DNA of 56,304 nucleotides from assembly GCA_937136425.1 (NCBI GenBank), contig CAKZON010000060.1, positions 1 to 56,304 on the forward strand, given 5' to 3'. Each line of letters begins with the position of its first letter. Within the stretch, counting starts at the first letter, position 1. The DNA comes from an uncultured Crocinitomix sp. (GTDB lineage: Bacteria > Bacteroidota > Bacteroidia > Flavobacteriales_D > Crocinitomicaceae). The position numbers and the translations under genes are program-made. Under the pieces are notes generated by a model, which ran no database searches, was not told the DNA's origin, and saw nothing but the letters and a program-made list of their open reading frames with translations. Positions 45,914-54,083 of this stretch are shown here, one piece after another.

Positions 45914-45929
45914 TGACACCCCTTTGTCA
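45914..45929. promoter_or_regulatory. Operator-like palindrome TGACA-N6-TGTCA
   Basis: TGACACCCCTTTGTCA, with exactly complementary TGACA/TGTCA half-sites, sits between the end of the WYL regulator gene (45946) and the epoxide hydrolase start (45863). It is a likely binding site for that regulator; the overlapping CCC/GGG pair (ACACCCC ... AAGGGTCA) extends the symmetry. Confidence 0.6.
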
Positions 45930-45945
45930 AGGGTCAAAAAAAGAA

Positions 45946-46635
45946 TTAATGATATTTGTCAAAATACTCCTGCAATGTCATATTATGAGGTTCAAAATAT
46001 TCCAATAAAATTTCTACTCCTTGAATTCTGTCCAATCGAAAAAATCGAAAACCTTTACGTAAACGACAAAAGGCAATCAAATACCAATTTTCAGAACTTA
46101 ATAATGCAAATGGTTCGATCAACCTATTTGTTGCGATTCCCTCCTTATTAATATATTCAATCTTAACCAAATTATAATTGGTAAGTGCATTTTGCAAATC
46201 TGACAAATTACTACTATTTCTTTCTTGATTTAGAACGTTATTATATTGAGTTCTATCAGCCAATAAATTTGCTTTGTCTTTGACTGAATATCTTAAAATT
46301 GACTTTATTTTATCAATTGCTTCCGAATAATCCTTTACAAATGATGCGTCCTTATTTTTCAACACTAACTGTTCTGCAAGTATTAAGGCGTTTGCTTGTT
46401 TTTCTGTAAACATTACTGGTGGAATTTTGTATCCATCCATTAATGCATACCCTTTCCCCTCTACCGTTAGTACAGGAACTCCTGATCGTTCTAAAGCTTT
46501 AATATCTCTATAAATGGTTCTTTTACTAACATCAAATTTACTTGCCAATTCCGAGGCTGTCAAAATTCGTTTAGTCTGCAATTGAATTAGAATGGCGGTT
46601 AATCGAGATAGTCTGTTTACTTCAGAATATTCCAT
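45946..46635 (-). CDS. YafY-type transcriptional regulator (HTH_11 and WYL domains)
   Basis: 229 residues. The N-terminal HTH is ILTASELASKFDVSKRTIYRDIKALERSGVP, followed by the WYL region (VKIEYINKEGIATNRLIEPFALLSSENWYLIAFC) and a FRLDRIQGVEIL tail. WYL domains sense ligands, often nucleic acid or metabolite. It lies upstream of the epoxide hydrolase on the same strand and probably controls it. Confidence 0.88.
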   Translation of the reverse strand: MEYSEVNRLSRLTAILIQLQTKRILTASELASKFDVSKRTIYRDIKALERSGVPVLTVEGKGYALMDGYKIPPVMFTEKQANALILAEQLVLKNKDASFVKDYSEAIDKIKSILRYSVKDKANLLADRTQYNNVLNQERNSSNLSDLQNALTNYNLVKIEYINKEGIATNRLIEPFALLSSENWYLIAFCRLRKGFRFFRLDRIQGVEILLEYFEPHNMTLQEYFDKYH

Positions 46636-46914
46636 ATTACTATGTAGTTAGGTAGGCGTTGACATTAATGTGCTGCAACAACTCAATAAAAGTAGCCATT
46701 ATAATAGACTACGTTGAAAGCCTATTTTAAATTATTAAAGAAATGAGTTATTCACACTTTTTTATTGCCTATAAATGTCTTCATAATAAAAAGCATTTAT
46801 GCTGTTTGAGATAGGGCTGAAACTTTCTTGTTTTTGGCAGCTAGTTTTCAAACCAAGAAAATATACTTTAATTAAGGTTCGTTCTAACACGCTCTACTCA
46901 TTCCATATAAATAT

Positions 46915-47427
46915 TTAATCTAATTCAATCACTTCAAAAACCCCATCAACGATTTGTCTTTTGGTTCTTTTTTCATTTTCATGAACATACAGTGAATCTG
47001 CTAAATTATTAAGTAGATCATTTTCCGTATCCTGTGTAACAATTAAGCGAATCGTCTTTACAGTTTTCTGTTGATTTTGGATTTCCTTTGCATATGAACC
47101 TAACAAATCCATCTTCCATCCTTCTTCCATTTCCTGGATCTCCTCCATAATTATCAAAACGTTATTTTCCAAAATCCAATCTCTGTGAAAATCTAGTAAT
47201 TGATTACTTCCAAATTTCCCATTTTTATCATACCAGGCGCGGTACAAATTCTCTTTTCTTACAAAAGAAACATATTCATCAATTGTTTTCATACCAATTG
47301 GAAAACGAAAAAAATCTAGATTTGCCTTACTAATTAGGATATCAATTTGTCTCTGTCTTTGAGGTTTGGTTCCTCCAATAATTAGCAAGTGTTTTCTGGC
47401 CAATTTTTTTAAAGCTAAATCAATCAT
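46915..47427 (-). CDS. Hypothetical protein beside ATP-grasp enzyme
   Basis: 170 residues with an alpha/beta look resembling a P-loop fold but without an intact Walker A: HLLIIGGTKPQRQRQIDIL near 12-30, VLIIMEEIQEMEEGWKMDLL near 90-110, IRLIVTQDTENDLLNN near 126-141. Starts 48 bases after the ATP-grasp stop, so likely co-transcribed. Function not recognised. Confidence 0.55.
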   Translation of the reverse strand: MIDLALKKLARKHLLIIGGTKPQRQRQIDILISKANLDFFRFPIGMKTIDEYVSFVRKENLYRAWYDKNGKFGSNQLLDFHRDWILENNVLIIMEEIQEMEEGWKMDLLGSYAKEIQNQQKTVKTIRLIVTQDTENDLLNNLADSLYVHENEKRTKRQIVDGVFEVIELD

Positions 47428-47475
47428 CTTATTTACTTGTTAATAGAAATTAGATGAATTATGGTCAATAAGAAA

Positions 47476-48315
47476 CTACAATTTACTATACTCACTTGTA
47501 GCTATTTTTCTTTTCAAAACTTCTGCCAACTCATATTTCAACTCATCAGAAAACCCTGAAAGCCCGGGAATATCATTATACTCTACAATATTTAATTTCC
47601 CATTTTCTTCTTCAAGAATATCAATTGCTAAAATATCTGCTTGTATTTTGTTTTGCAGCTTTATTAGTTTAGATGACAATTCCTCCAGTGGTTCAAATTC
47701 AGTAAAATCTGTTGTTTCAACATTTGCTTTCCAATACTTCCCTCTTCTTGACATAGCCCAAACCTTATTATTAATTACAATATACCTAATGTCTCTTTTG
47801 TAATTAATATAGGGTTCAACGGTAATGTAGTCTTCTGTCACAAAAAGTAAATCCTTAATGTCTTGCCATTTTTTTTCATCTTCAACCAAAACCTTTCCAA
47901 ATCCGCCATGATAATTGCCCACTTTAACAACAAAAGGAAAATCAGTTTTAATGTTTTTAAGATGAGTTGATTTAGTCACAACATTGAAATCAATAATCGG
48001 TAATCCTTGATTTTTAATTGTTGCTAGCATTGATAATCTATCGAAACCTATTTTCAACGTCTCCGCAGAGTTAACACATGGAATTCCGGATAATTCAATT
48101 AGGTTTAATGCAGTAGTTTGAATTGCAGTTGGCTTGATTGCTCCAACACGCCAGAGTATTGCGTCAGGTTCAATAACTCCATCCGAATCAGCAACAAATA
48201 GTTTTCCATTTTTTAAGATCCAAGAAGTATCTTGAATCTTCTTCTGGGTTACATCAAAATCTGACAATATATCTTGCCAATAATTTTCTCCGTTAATTAT
48301 TAATACTTTTTTCAT
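47476..48315 (-). CDS. ATP-grasp domain protein (RimK/synapsin-like)
   Basis: 279 residues. ATP-grasp features: FPFVVKVGNYHGGFGKVLV (nucleotide-binding loop resembling synapsin and RimK), ITVEPYINYKRDIRYIVI, and ILAIDILEEENGKLNIVEYNDIPGLSGF with the metal-binding Glu/Asn. Members ligate an acid to an amine, often an amino acid to a peptide or protein. The substrate could be the product of an adjoining gene (inference). Confidence 0.8.
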   Translation of the reverse strand: MKKVLIINGENYWQDILSDFDVTQKKIQDTSWILKNGKLFVADSDGVIEPDAILWRVGAIKPTAIQTTALNLIELSGIPCVNSAETLKIGFDRLSMLATIKNQGLPIIDFNVVTKSTHLKNIKTDFPFVVKVGNYHGGFGKVLVEDEKKWQDIKDLLFVTEDYITVEPYINYKRDIRYIVINNKVWAMSRRGKYWKANVETTDFTEFEPLEELSSKLIKLQNKIQADILAIDILEEENGKLNIVEYNDIPGLSGFSDELKYELAEVLKRKIATSEYSKL

Positions 48316-48387
48316 TTATGTTTTATTCAATTGGCTACAAAGTAAAATTAGCCATTTATAGTAGACTGTGTTAACCGTGAATATTAA

Positions 48388-48780
48388 TTATGCCCTGATT
48401 TTAAAGAATATTAACGCCAACACAATTAATAAAATTGTCACTCCAACTACGATATTATGTAATGCATGCAATCGAGCAATGCTTCTAATTTTTGATTCAT
48501 AGTTTGCTTTTTCTAAATGAGTAGATATTTCCTCACTAAAAATTTCTCTCATCCTTTGTTCTGCAATTTTTGAACTTTTAAAGACTCGATCTTTAAATGG
48601 TGTTCCTTCAGGAATCAACTTACCAATCATCAATTTTAACGAACTAGGTTGGTCTGGAAACTCTTTTTTAATTTCTTTTCTTAGTCCGTAAAAATTCCAA
48701 ATGATCAATACCCGAATTACAAATACAATGGTTACTGCAAGTAGAATTATTACTAATGAAACGATTAAAAAGTAATTCAA
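48388..48780 (-). CDS. Hypothetical two-TM protein
   Basis: 130 residues with a TM segment at each end (IVSLVIILLAVTIVFVIRVLII and HNIVVGVTILLIVLALIFF) and a charged helical middle, so the middle faces one compartment. Not recognised. Confidence 0.55.
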   Translation of the reverse strand: MNYFLIVSLVIILLAVTIVFVIRVLIIWNFYGLRKEIKKEFPDQPSSLKLMIGKLIPEGTPFKDRVFKSSKIAEQRMREIFSEEISTHLEKANYESKIRSIARLHALHNIVVGVTILLIVLALIFFKIRA

Positions 48781-48833
48781 AGTTTATTTGATTATATATT
48801 ATTTTTGAATATGCGTAAGTGATTATTCTATAA

Positions 48834-49259
48834 CTAAGAATTGTTCCAATATGTTCTACTGATTTCATATAAATCTTCAGGTGGAATATTTATTTGACCT
48901 TGATTTCGAACTAATATAGACTTAGCTTTAATCCATAATTCTCCGCCCACATCCCCCCAATTATCATCATACTTATGGCATGATATTTTTACTGTATTGT
49001 CTTCAACTTTTGAATATGCGATTTCCAATTCAGGGCTCAAAATATCCGATAATTCCTTTATAACCTGCCCCTCCCATGGATGAAACTCTAACAATTCAAT
49101 TTCTCCAAGCGTTACGAAAAAGTACTCATATTCTTGATCAATCATTTGAGCAAGATAGATACAATCAATCTTCAGGTTTAATTTTTCAAAACCTCCCTCC
49201 CAAGATTCAATTCCCCCGTCATGAAACGTGGCAAATATATCTGCTATCTCTTGAATCAT
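48834..49259 (-). CDS. Hypothetical protein
   Basis: 141 residues, soluble, beta-rich with EYFFVTLGEIELLEFHPWEGQ and LYEISRTYWNNS at the end. Not recognised. It starts 24 bases after the stop of the cREC gene. Confidence 0.5.
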   Translation of the reverse strand: MIQEIADIFATFHDGGIESWEGGFEKLNLKIDCIYLAQMIDQEYEYFFVTLGEIELLEFHPWEGQVIKELSDILSPELEIAYSKVEDNTVKISCHKYDDNWGDVGGELWIKAKSILVRNQGQINIPPEDLYEISRTYWNNS

Positions 49260-49283
49260 CTTTCAATTTGAGTTAATTACGCA

Positions 49284-49634
49284 CTATTTATTGGCATCTT
49301 TTTCAGACTTCTGGTGAGCGATATAGTTATTCAGCAGGCTTTTAATTTGTTCTGCGGCCACAGGGTTTGCAGAGTGCACATAAAAATCTAATTCAGTCAG
49401 ATCGAAGTTGGTTTCATATACCAACCATTTAACACAAGCGTATCCGTCTTTTGCAACATTTCCTGCTGAGTCTAATCCAAGATCATTATCAAAACTAATG
49501 TATTTAGGTAACCCGTTTGATTTGACATAGGTTACAAATGCATCATAAGTTCTTACAATATCAAATTCTTCCTCACGAGATTTATCGTAAACCATGTCAA
49601 TTGTCCGTATGTCATCAAGGAATAATTTTTTCAT
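49284..49634 (-). CDS. Cyclic-phosphate processing receiver (cREC) domain protein
   Basis: 116 residues forming one REC-like domain: KLFLDDIRT with the Asp pair, VRTYDAFVTYVKSNGLPKYISFDNDLGLD, GYACVKWLVYE, and FYVHSANPVAAEQIKSLLNNYI. This matches the cREC family (cyclic-phosphate processing receiver-like domain), a receiver-fold group proposed to act on cyclic nucleotide ends in conflict systems rather than in phosphorelays. No histidine kinase is nearby. AAATATAAGCATTTACG lies just upstream at 49654-49670. Confidence 0.75.
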   Translation of the reverse strand: MKKLFLDDIRTIDMVYDKSREEEFDIVRTYDAFVTYVKSNGLPKYISFDNDLGLDSAGNVAKDGYACVKWLVYETNFDLTELDFYVHSANPVAAEQIKSLLNNYIAHQKSEKDANK

Positions 49635-49676
49635 AATGTAATTGTGATTAGTTAAATATAAGCATTTACGCTACTG

Positions 49677-49704
49677 GCACGGAGTCCCAATGTTTACTCC
49701 GTGC
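49677..49704. repeat. Perfect 9-bp inverted repeat in intergenic spacer
   Basis: GCACGGAGT and ACTCCGTGC around a 10-base loop. The stem can extend outward with bulges (ACG..ACT against AGTAGCGT). No T run follows in the leftward direction, so a simple terminator is not the obvious reading. It lies between the cREC gene and the PH-like membrane protein gene, beside the shared motif at 49654-49670. Confidence 0.75.
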
Positions 49705-49769
49705 TGCAAGTCGTTTTCCTGTCAACCTAAAATTAAAGAATAGATTATAACAAATCGCAATTCTGTGAT

Positions 49770-50405
49770 CTATAAATAGTGCTTAATTTCTTCAATAATC
49801 TCTAACCTTTCTAAATCATTGAGATCACTAAAAACTCGAATAGTACTCCCCAAATAATTAAACTGAAATTCACCTACCGTAAAGAACAGAAACACTCTAT
49901 TTTGCTCCTTTATTAATAAATAGTTTTCTGCAAACTTCTTGGGCATACTTAAAAAAGTATCGGTTTCAAATTTGCTCTTCAACTTCCTTATCTTACTCAA
50001 CTTATATACTCTCTTCTTAGTCCAAAAAGTTCCAATTTTTTCTATTGATAACACCCCATCACCAATCCTGAGAATTTCTTTTCCGTTAATCATCCAAAGA
50101 AATTTCCTTAATCCAAGAATTCCTAATAATGGAGCCACAACAAATCCCATAACTATCGATTCTGCAGTCATTTTCTCTCCAGAAAAAACCATTAATAATC
50201 CAGCAAAAATGCAAATGGAGAGCATTCCATAAAATAGTAAGGAAAATAAGCTATTTCTAGATGTATTTTCAGCAATAAAAGCAGAATTCTTTTTTTCGTA
50301 GCGAAAAACCTTACGATCAATTCCGAATCCCATTATTTTAATCAAAGCTCTTTGAAGATCTAAAAACATATCAAACGATTTAATAACCTTCTCCAATTTT
50401 TCCAA
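49770..50405 (-). CDS. Hypothetical membrane protein, PH-like C-terminus
   Basis: 211 residues: two TM segments (LLFYGMLSICIFAGLLMVF and IVMGFVVAPLLGILGL), followed by a beta-rich soluble part (ILRIGDGVLSIEKIGTFWTKKRVYKLSKI ... ) resembling a bacterial PH-type domain. Its start overlaps the previous gene's end by 26 bases, so the two are coupled. Function unknown. Confidence 0.55.
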   Translation of the reverse strand: MEKLEKVIKSFDMFLDLQRALIKIMGFGIDRKVFRYEKKNSAFIAENTSRNSLFSLLFYGMLSICIFAGLLMVFSGEKMTAESIVMGFVVAPLLGILGLRKFLWMINGKEILRIGDGVLSIEKIGTFWTKKRVYKLSKIRKLKSKFETDTFLSMPKKFAENYLLIKEQNRVFLFFTVGEFQFNYLGSTIRVFSDLNDLERLEIIEEIKHYL

Positions 50406-50919
50406 TTGTAACTTCTGTCACATGCTGATTAAAAAAAAGAGAATCATGATTAAGGGAATCTTCATCACAGATTCCTTCCATTACATTAACTGAAAATTGG
50501 ATCCCTACTTCGTCATACTCAGCCTCCAGTTCCTCGCAATCTCCTGTGTACGACCATTCAGGACTGCCATAAACAGCTATAACATCTTTTATTTGAAGCT
50601 CTTTTGAAATATTTAAGCCTTTTTCAGTTTTGCCATTCCACTTTTTTGGGTTCACGGATATTGAAAAAATTCTATGTAAGGAGTCCTTTTGTTTTACCCA
50701 TAGTGACAGACCTAACTTTTTGTATCGATACTCATAGGAATACTCCACCCATTTGATTTTTTCATATTTACTTTTTAGAATTTGATTCGCTTCTTCGAAT
50801 TTCATTTCCAATAGCAAATTACCAACGCTCTGGCCTTCATATATTCTTGACTCACCCTTACGTGTCATAAAGGCGGTTAGCAAAAATAAAATTGACCCGA
50901 AAAAAATTAGATTCTTCAT
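50380..50919 (-). CDS. Hypothetical secreted protein
   Basis: 179 residues with an N-terminal hydrophobic segment (MKNLIFFGSILFLLTAFMT) that may be a signal peptide or anchor. The rest is beta-rich (YEYRYKKLGLSLWVKQKDSLHRIFSISV). Not recognised. AAATATAAGCAATTACG lies upstream at 50974-50990. Confidence 0.55.
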   Translation of the reverse strand: MKNLIFFGSILFLLTAFMTRKGESRIYEGQSVGNLLLEMKFEEANQILKSKYEKIKWVEYSYEYRYKKLGLSLWVKQKDSLHRIFSISVNPKKWNGKTEKGLNISKELQIKDVIAVYGSPEWSYTGDCEELEAEYDEVGIQFSVNVMEGICDEDSLNHDSLFFNQHVTEVTIGKIGEGY

Positions 50920-51027
50920 ACTAAATAGATGCTAAAGCTTTAGTTATTTCACAAATACTAATAGCGTTTGAATAAATATAAGCAATTACGCCTTCCGCAC
51001 ACAGCATTAACATTTACTTTTTGTCAA

Positions 51028-51807
51028 CTACATTATGGGAATAATAGTATCCGCCTTACTAAGTGTATAATTCATTTCTGGATAACTAAAATCCAAACTT
51101 CTATTTTCTTCTCCTCGTAACTTATAGTATGCTGATTTTTGCTCGTCATTCGCTAATTCTAACAAATTGCCATTAGAAAAATAAGGTAAATTGATTTTGA
51201 AATTAATGAATGTTTTAGATTCTCTGAATGTTATTCCAAGCCATCTGTTTTCAGATTTCAAAGGTTTTTGTTTTGGAGTTTGTTCTAAAACAATTTTGTG
51301 AAAAAACTTCGAATTAGTGGACAATGAAAATAAAACAAAGGAATTGTGATTTAACGAAATTTCAAACTCTTCAGCCGTTACCTTGTCTTTAATTTTTAGT
51401 TTTCTTATGCTTTGCTCTGTTAACTCATTAGGGTTTTCATAGCATGAAAAAAGACCTATATATGAATTAGCGGCTAAGTCTAAACATTGGTCCGAATGGT
51501 ATTTCATTTTTGTATAACTCGAATCATAAATTTCTATTAATGCATTGTTGAAATTAATAGAAGGAGAATTCTCTAGTTCATCATGTGCACGCTCTATAAT
51601 TTCATTATGGATGGAAGAAAAATGATGTGCAGGAATATTATATTGTGTTGTCGTTCTAACAATAGGAACGCCTTCATCATCAACTTTAACGAGGTGATTT
51701 CCTAGCCTTCCTTTTCCAACATTTTCAAAATTAATTTGTGTAGAAAGATCACCGAAAAGATTTTGTTCAAACGGTAGCGTTATTTTAATAAATCCACTGT
51801 TATTCAT
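51028..51807 (-). CDS. AlkB-like 2OG-Fe(II) oxygenase
   Basis: 259 residues. The AlkB layout is visible: NNALIEIYDSSYTKMKYHSDQ (His104, Asp106), then FVLFSLSTNSKFFHKIV (His170) and RWLGITFR (Arg188, Arg195) for iron and 2-oxoglutarate. AlkB enzymes demethylate alkylated bases, but this protein is divergent and could act on another substrate. Starts 10 bases after the stop of a second gene of the same superfamily. Confidence 0.75.
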   Translation of the reverse strand: MNNSGFIKITLPFEQNLFGDLSTQINFENVGKGRLGNHLVKVDDEGVPIVRTTTQYNIPAHHFSSIHNEIIERAHDELENSPSINFNNALIEIYDSSYTKMKYHSDQCLDLAANSYIGLFSCYENPNELTEQSIRKLKIKDKVTAEEFEISLNHNSFVLFSLSTNSKFFHKIVLEQTPKQKPLKSENRWLGITFRESKTFINFKINLPYFSNGNLLELANDEQKSAYYKLRGEENRSLDFSYPEMNYTLSKADTIIPIM

Positions 51808-51817
51808 TTGTTAACGC

Positions 51818-53047
51818 TTAATATATTGGCTTTTTGTAATCTCCAGAATTCATACTAAAATGAACTTTTCCGTAATCTATATTTTGCACTGTTTTATTTT
51901 CTTTGTAATAAGAATCTCTTAAATCATCCATATTCTCATTATTCATTTGTTCTAACCTTATTAAATTCCCATTTTCTTTTATAAAAGTCTTATTATCTTC
52001 ATAAACAGCCTCTAGATTTGAACACCGAATGACATATCCCATTCTAGTAGGAATTTTATCAATATCTAGTACTGAAGGTCTTATTTCATGCGTATAAAGT
52101 CTATTTGTGGAAAGTGGAATTGAAAAAACTGAATTTGGATATAAAGTCACGCTAAACTCCTTCACTAAAGATTCATCAGTAACGGTATTTTTCAACTTAA
52201 AAAGAAGCCTAGTTAACCCACTAGATTTTTTATAAACCCAATCAAATCTATCTGTTTTTGAAGGTGATAGTTTTTCAAAGTTTTTTTTATCGTAGAAGGT
52301 GCAAAATGTAAGCAATCCTTCTTTGACCATGTCTTTTGTTTTATCTGAGTGTGCACTAATTTTAGCTTTGACTTCTTTTGAATTCAATTCATTTTTTTTG
52401 TTCAAATATATTTGTGCTAAGACATGATTTAATTCTGTCTCTTTCTCAAAATCAAATTTAATGGCTTCATTCAAAGAATCTATAATTTGATTATCAGCCG
52501 CTCTAAAGTTATCAGTTGGGCCAGTTAAATTGCTTGAACACCTTAACAAACGAAAGTGTAGCGATTCCTTTTCCCCTTTTGTCTGTTTAATAACTTTACT
52601 TAAATAAATCCCTTTTCTCAAAGCCATAGACTGCTTGTTTGACTCTGTTAATCCTTGAAATTCATGTTCTGATTTTATCTGGGTGAAGAAATCATCTTTA
52701 TTGAAATACTCTCTATAAAAAACTCCAGCATTATGAATGTTTATTGGAACTTGTCCAAGTCCAACTTTTGAAAAATTCTCTGCAGTCAAACCTTCATAAT
52801 TTGAGGCTAATTCTCTGACTATAAAAATTGTCCTCGTTTCGTTTTCTAATTGTCTAATATCTCCAACTGCATATAGTCTTATTTCGTGTTGTACATTTTG
52901 AATTTCTGAAACATCACTTACAATTGTTCCACAAAAATTATCTACTAAATATTGTAAATCTTCAGTCTCATCTGTTTCAAGAGATAAATCAATTAAATAA
53001 TTTTTGTTTTTCGATATGCTGTTTTCAAAATCAAACTTATTCATCAT
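51818..53047 (-). CDS. Larger AlkB-like 2OG-Fe(II) oxygenase
   Basis: About 409 residues from ATG 53047 (MMNKFDFENSISKNKNY); the frame runs to 53134 but would overlap the upstream gene. A ~200-residue N-terminal part of unknown fold (FIVRELASNYEGLTAEN, GQVPINIHNAGVFYREYF) precedes an AlkB-like core: AKISAHSDKTKDM (His233, Asp235), VFSIPLSTNRLYTHEI (His320) and RMGYVIRCS (Arg335, Arg341). The core repeats the layout of the protein encoded 10 bases downstream, so the two genes are probably paralogous and co-expressed. Confidence 0.65.
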   Translation of the reverse strand: MMNKFDFENSISKNKNYLIDLSLETDETEDLQYLVDNFCGTIVSDVSEIQNVQHEIRLYAVGDIRQLENETRTIFIVRELASNYEGLTAENFSKVGLGQVPINIHNAGVFYREYFNKDDFFTQIKSEHEFQGLTESNKQSMALRKGIYLSKVIKQTKGEKESLHFRLLRCSSNLTGPTDNFRAADNQIIDSLNEAIKFDFEKETELNHVLAQIYLNKKNELNSKEVKAKISAHSDKTKDMVKEGLLTFCTFYDKKNFEKLSPSKTDRFDWVYKKSSGLTRLLFKLKNTVTDESLVKEFSVTLYPNSVFSIPLSTNRLYTHEIRPSVLDIDKIPTRMGYVIRCSNLEAVYEDNKTFIKENGNLIRLEQMNNENMDDLRDSYYKENKTVQNIDYGKVHFSMNSGDYKKPIY

Positions 53048-53099
53048 GTTTCGAGTATACTTGTTTTTTATTGTGGGCGAAGTTTGAAAGTAACTTCTA

Positions 53100-53546
53100 T
53101 TACTCTTCTCCGGCAAACCATCCAAGAACATCATTTACTTTATATTCGTCCTCTCCTTCTACTACAAATAACACACCTCCATTTACACCCGCCTTTTGAA
53201 CCCCATTAACAACAGGAAAATTGGCTTCAGCTATAAGCAAGGCATCCTTTTGGTTTTTACAAAAGATCAGGATCAAAGAAATATTTGATGATTTGGTGTG
53301 AAATTCATACCCCTTTTGAATGAGTTTTTGATGTACTAAAACATCCCAACTTTCGTTCGATTCAATAAACTCTTCAGCATAATTATTGAGAAACCATTCC
53401 ATAGTTTCTTTATTTGGATGTTCATCACTTAATCCGTTCAATTCGATTTTTATTTTTTCTCCTTTTCCAGCTGATGTGTTTATTTGGGCTAGAAAAGAGA
53501 AGGAAAAAAATCCTATCAAAATGATTATGAGAATTGAATTTTTCAT
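53100..53546 (-). CDS. Hypothetical secreted protein
   Basis: 148 residues with a signal peptide (MKNSILIIILIGFFSFSFLAQ). The mature part is not recognised; GGVLFVVEGEDEYKVNDVLGWF is near the end. It starts directly after the DUF2200 stop. Confidence 0.55.
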   Translation of the reverse strand: MKNSILIIILIGFFSFSFLAQINTSAGKGEKIKIELNGLSDEHPNKETMEWFLNNYAEEFIESNESWDVLVHQKLIQKGYEFHTKSSNISLILIFCKNQKDALLIAEANFPVVNGVQKAGVNGGVLFVVEGEDEYKVNDVLGWFAGEE

Positions 53547-53924
53547 TTATTTTTTTTCTTCCCGCAAAATTTTCTCCATTTTACGACCTTTTGCCAATTC
53601 ATCAATCAGCTTTTCCATTTGCCTGCTTTGTCTATACACTTCAAATTCATCTTGTATTTCTTCAATTCTATAACCACAAACTACTCCTTTAATAAGGTGT
53701 GCGTTTGGATGAATCTTTGCTCTTTCAAAAAATGTTTTATAGGTCACTTTCTCTTCGATAAGTGATTGTAATTTATCTTCGTCAAACCCAGTAAACCATT
53801 CTAAAACTTGATGAAACTCTTCTTTAGTTCTACCATTCTTCTCCAATCTATTCCAGTAAAGAGGATAAATAGATGCAAAGATCAAATTTCCCATTTTCTC
53901 GTTTTTTTCAGCTGTAACCTTCAT
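53547..53924 (-). CDS. DUF2200 domain-containing protein
   Basis: About 125 residues from ATG 53924 (MKVTAEKNEKMGNLIFASIYPLYWNRLEKNGRTKEEFHQVLEW). The family pattern is complete: FASIYPLY, KNGRTK, WFTGFDEDKLQSLI, TFFERA, HPNAHLIKGVVCGYRIEEI, MEKLIDELAKGRKMEKILR. DUF2200 is a small cytoplasmic family (YdhG/YjhX-like fold suggested); function not established. AAATATAAGCATTTATG lies 37-53 bases upstream of its start. Confidence 0.87.
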   Translation of the reverse strand: MKVTAEKNEKMGNLIFASIYPLYWNRLEKNGRTKEEFHQVLEWFTGFDEDKLQSLIEEKVTYKTFFERAKIHPNAHLIKGVVCGYRIEEIQDEFEVYRQSRQMEKLIDELAKGRKMEKILREEKK

Positions 53925-53955
53925 TTTTAATGATTTTGAATTGGTACTAAGGTTT

Positions 53956-54005
53956 AAGTAAATATAAGCATTTATGTTATCGACGAGCAACACTGATATT
54001 TACTT
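53956..54005. repeat. Imperfect inverted repeat in intergenic spacer
   Basis: A 10-bp perfect outer pair AAGTAAATAT (53956-53965) and ATATTTACTT (53996-54005), with a second inner pair TGTT/AACA (53974-53977 and 53988-53991) separated by unpaired bases. The result is a long hairpin with bulges. It includes the shared motif AAATATAAGCATTTATG. No T run follows in the leftward direction. Confidence 0.7.
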
Positions 54006-54083
54006 CTTACTGTTAGTAGTTTTCACCTATCAAAATCATGATTTGATGAGTATTACAATTAAAACGATTGCCAAGGAATCACG

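Noticed and set aside
46635..46735. Canonical integron attC site (a GTTAGGT string at 46648-46654 fits GTTRRRY)
   Set aside because: No matching RYYYAAC partner at the other end and no convincing stem; a single 7-base match is expected by chance.
46636..46914. Small gene in the 279-base spacer
   Set aside because: Only very short frames (about 14 codons) exist on either strand; nothing supports coding.
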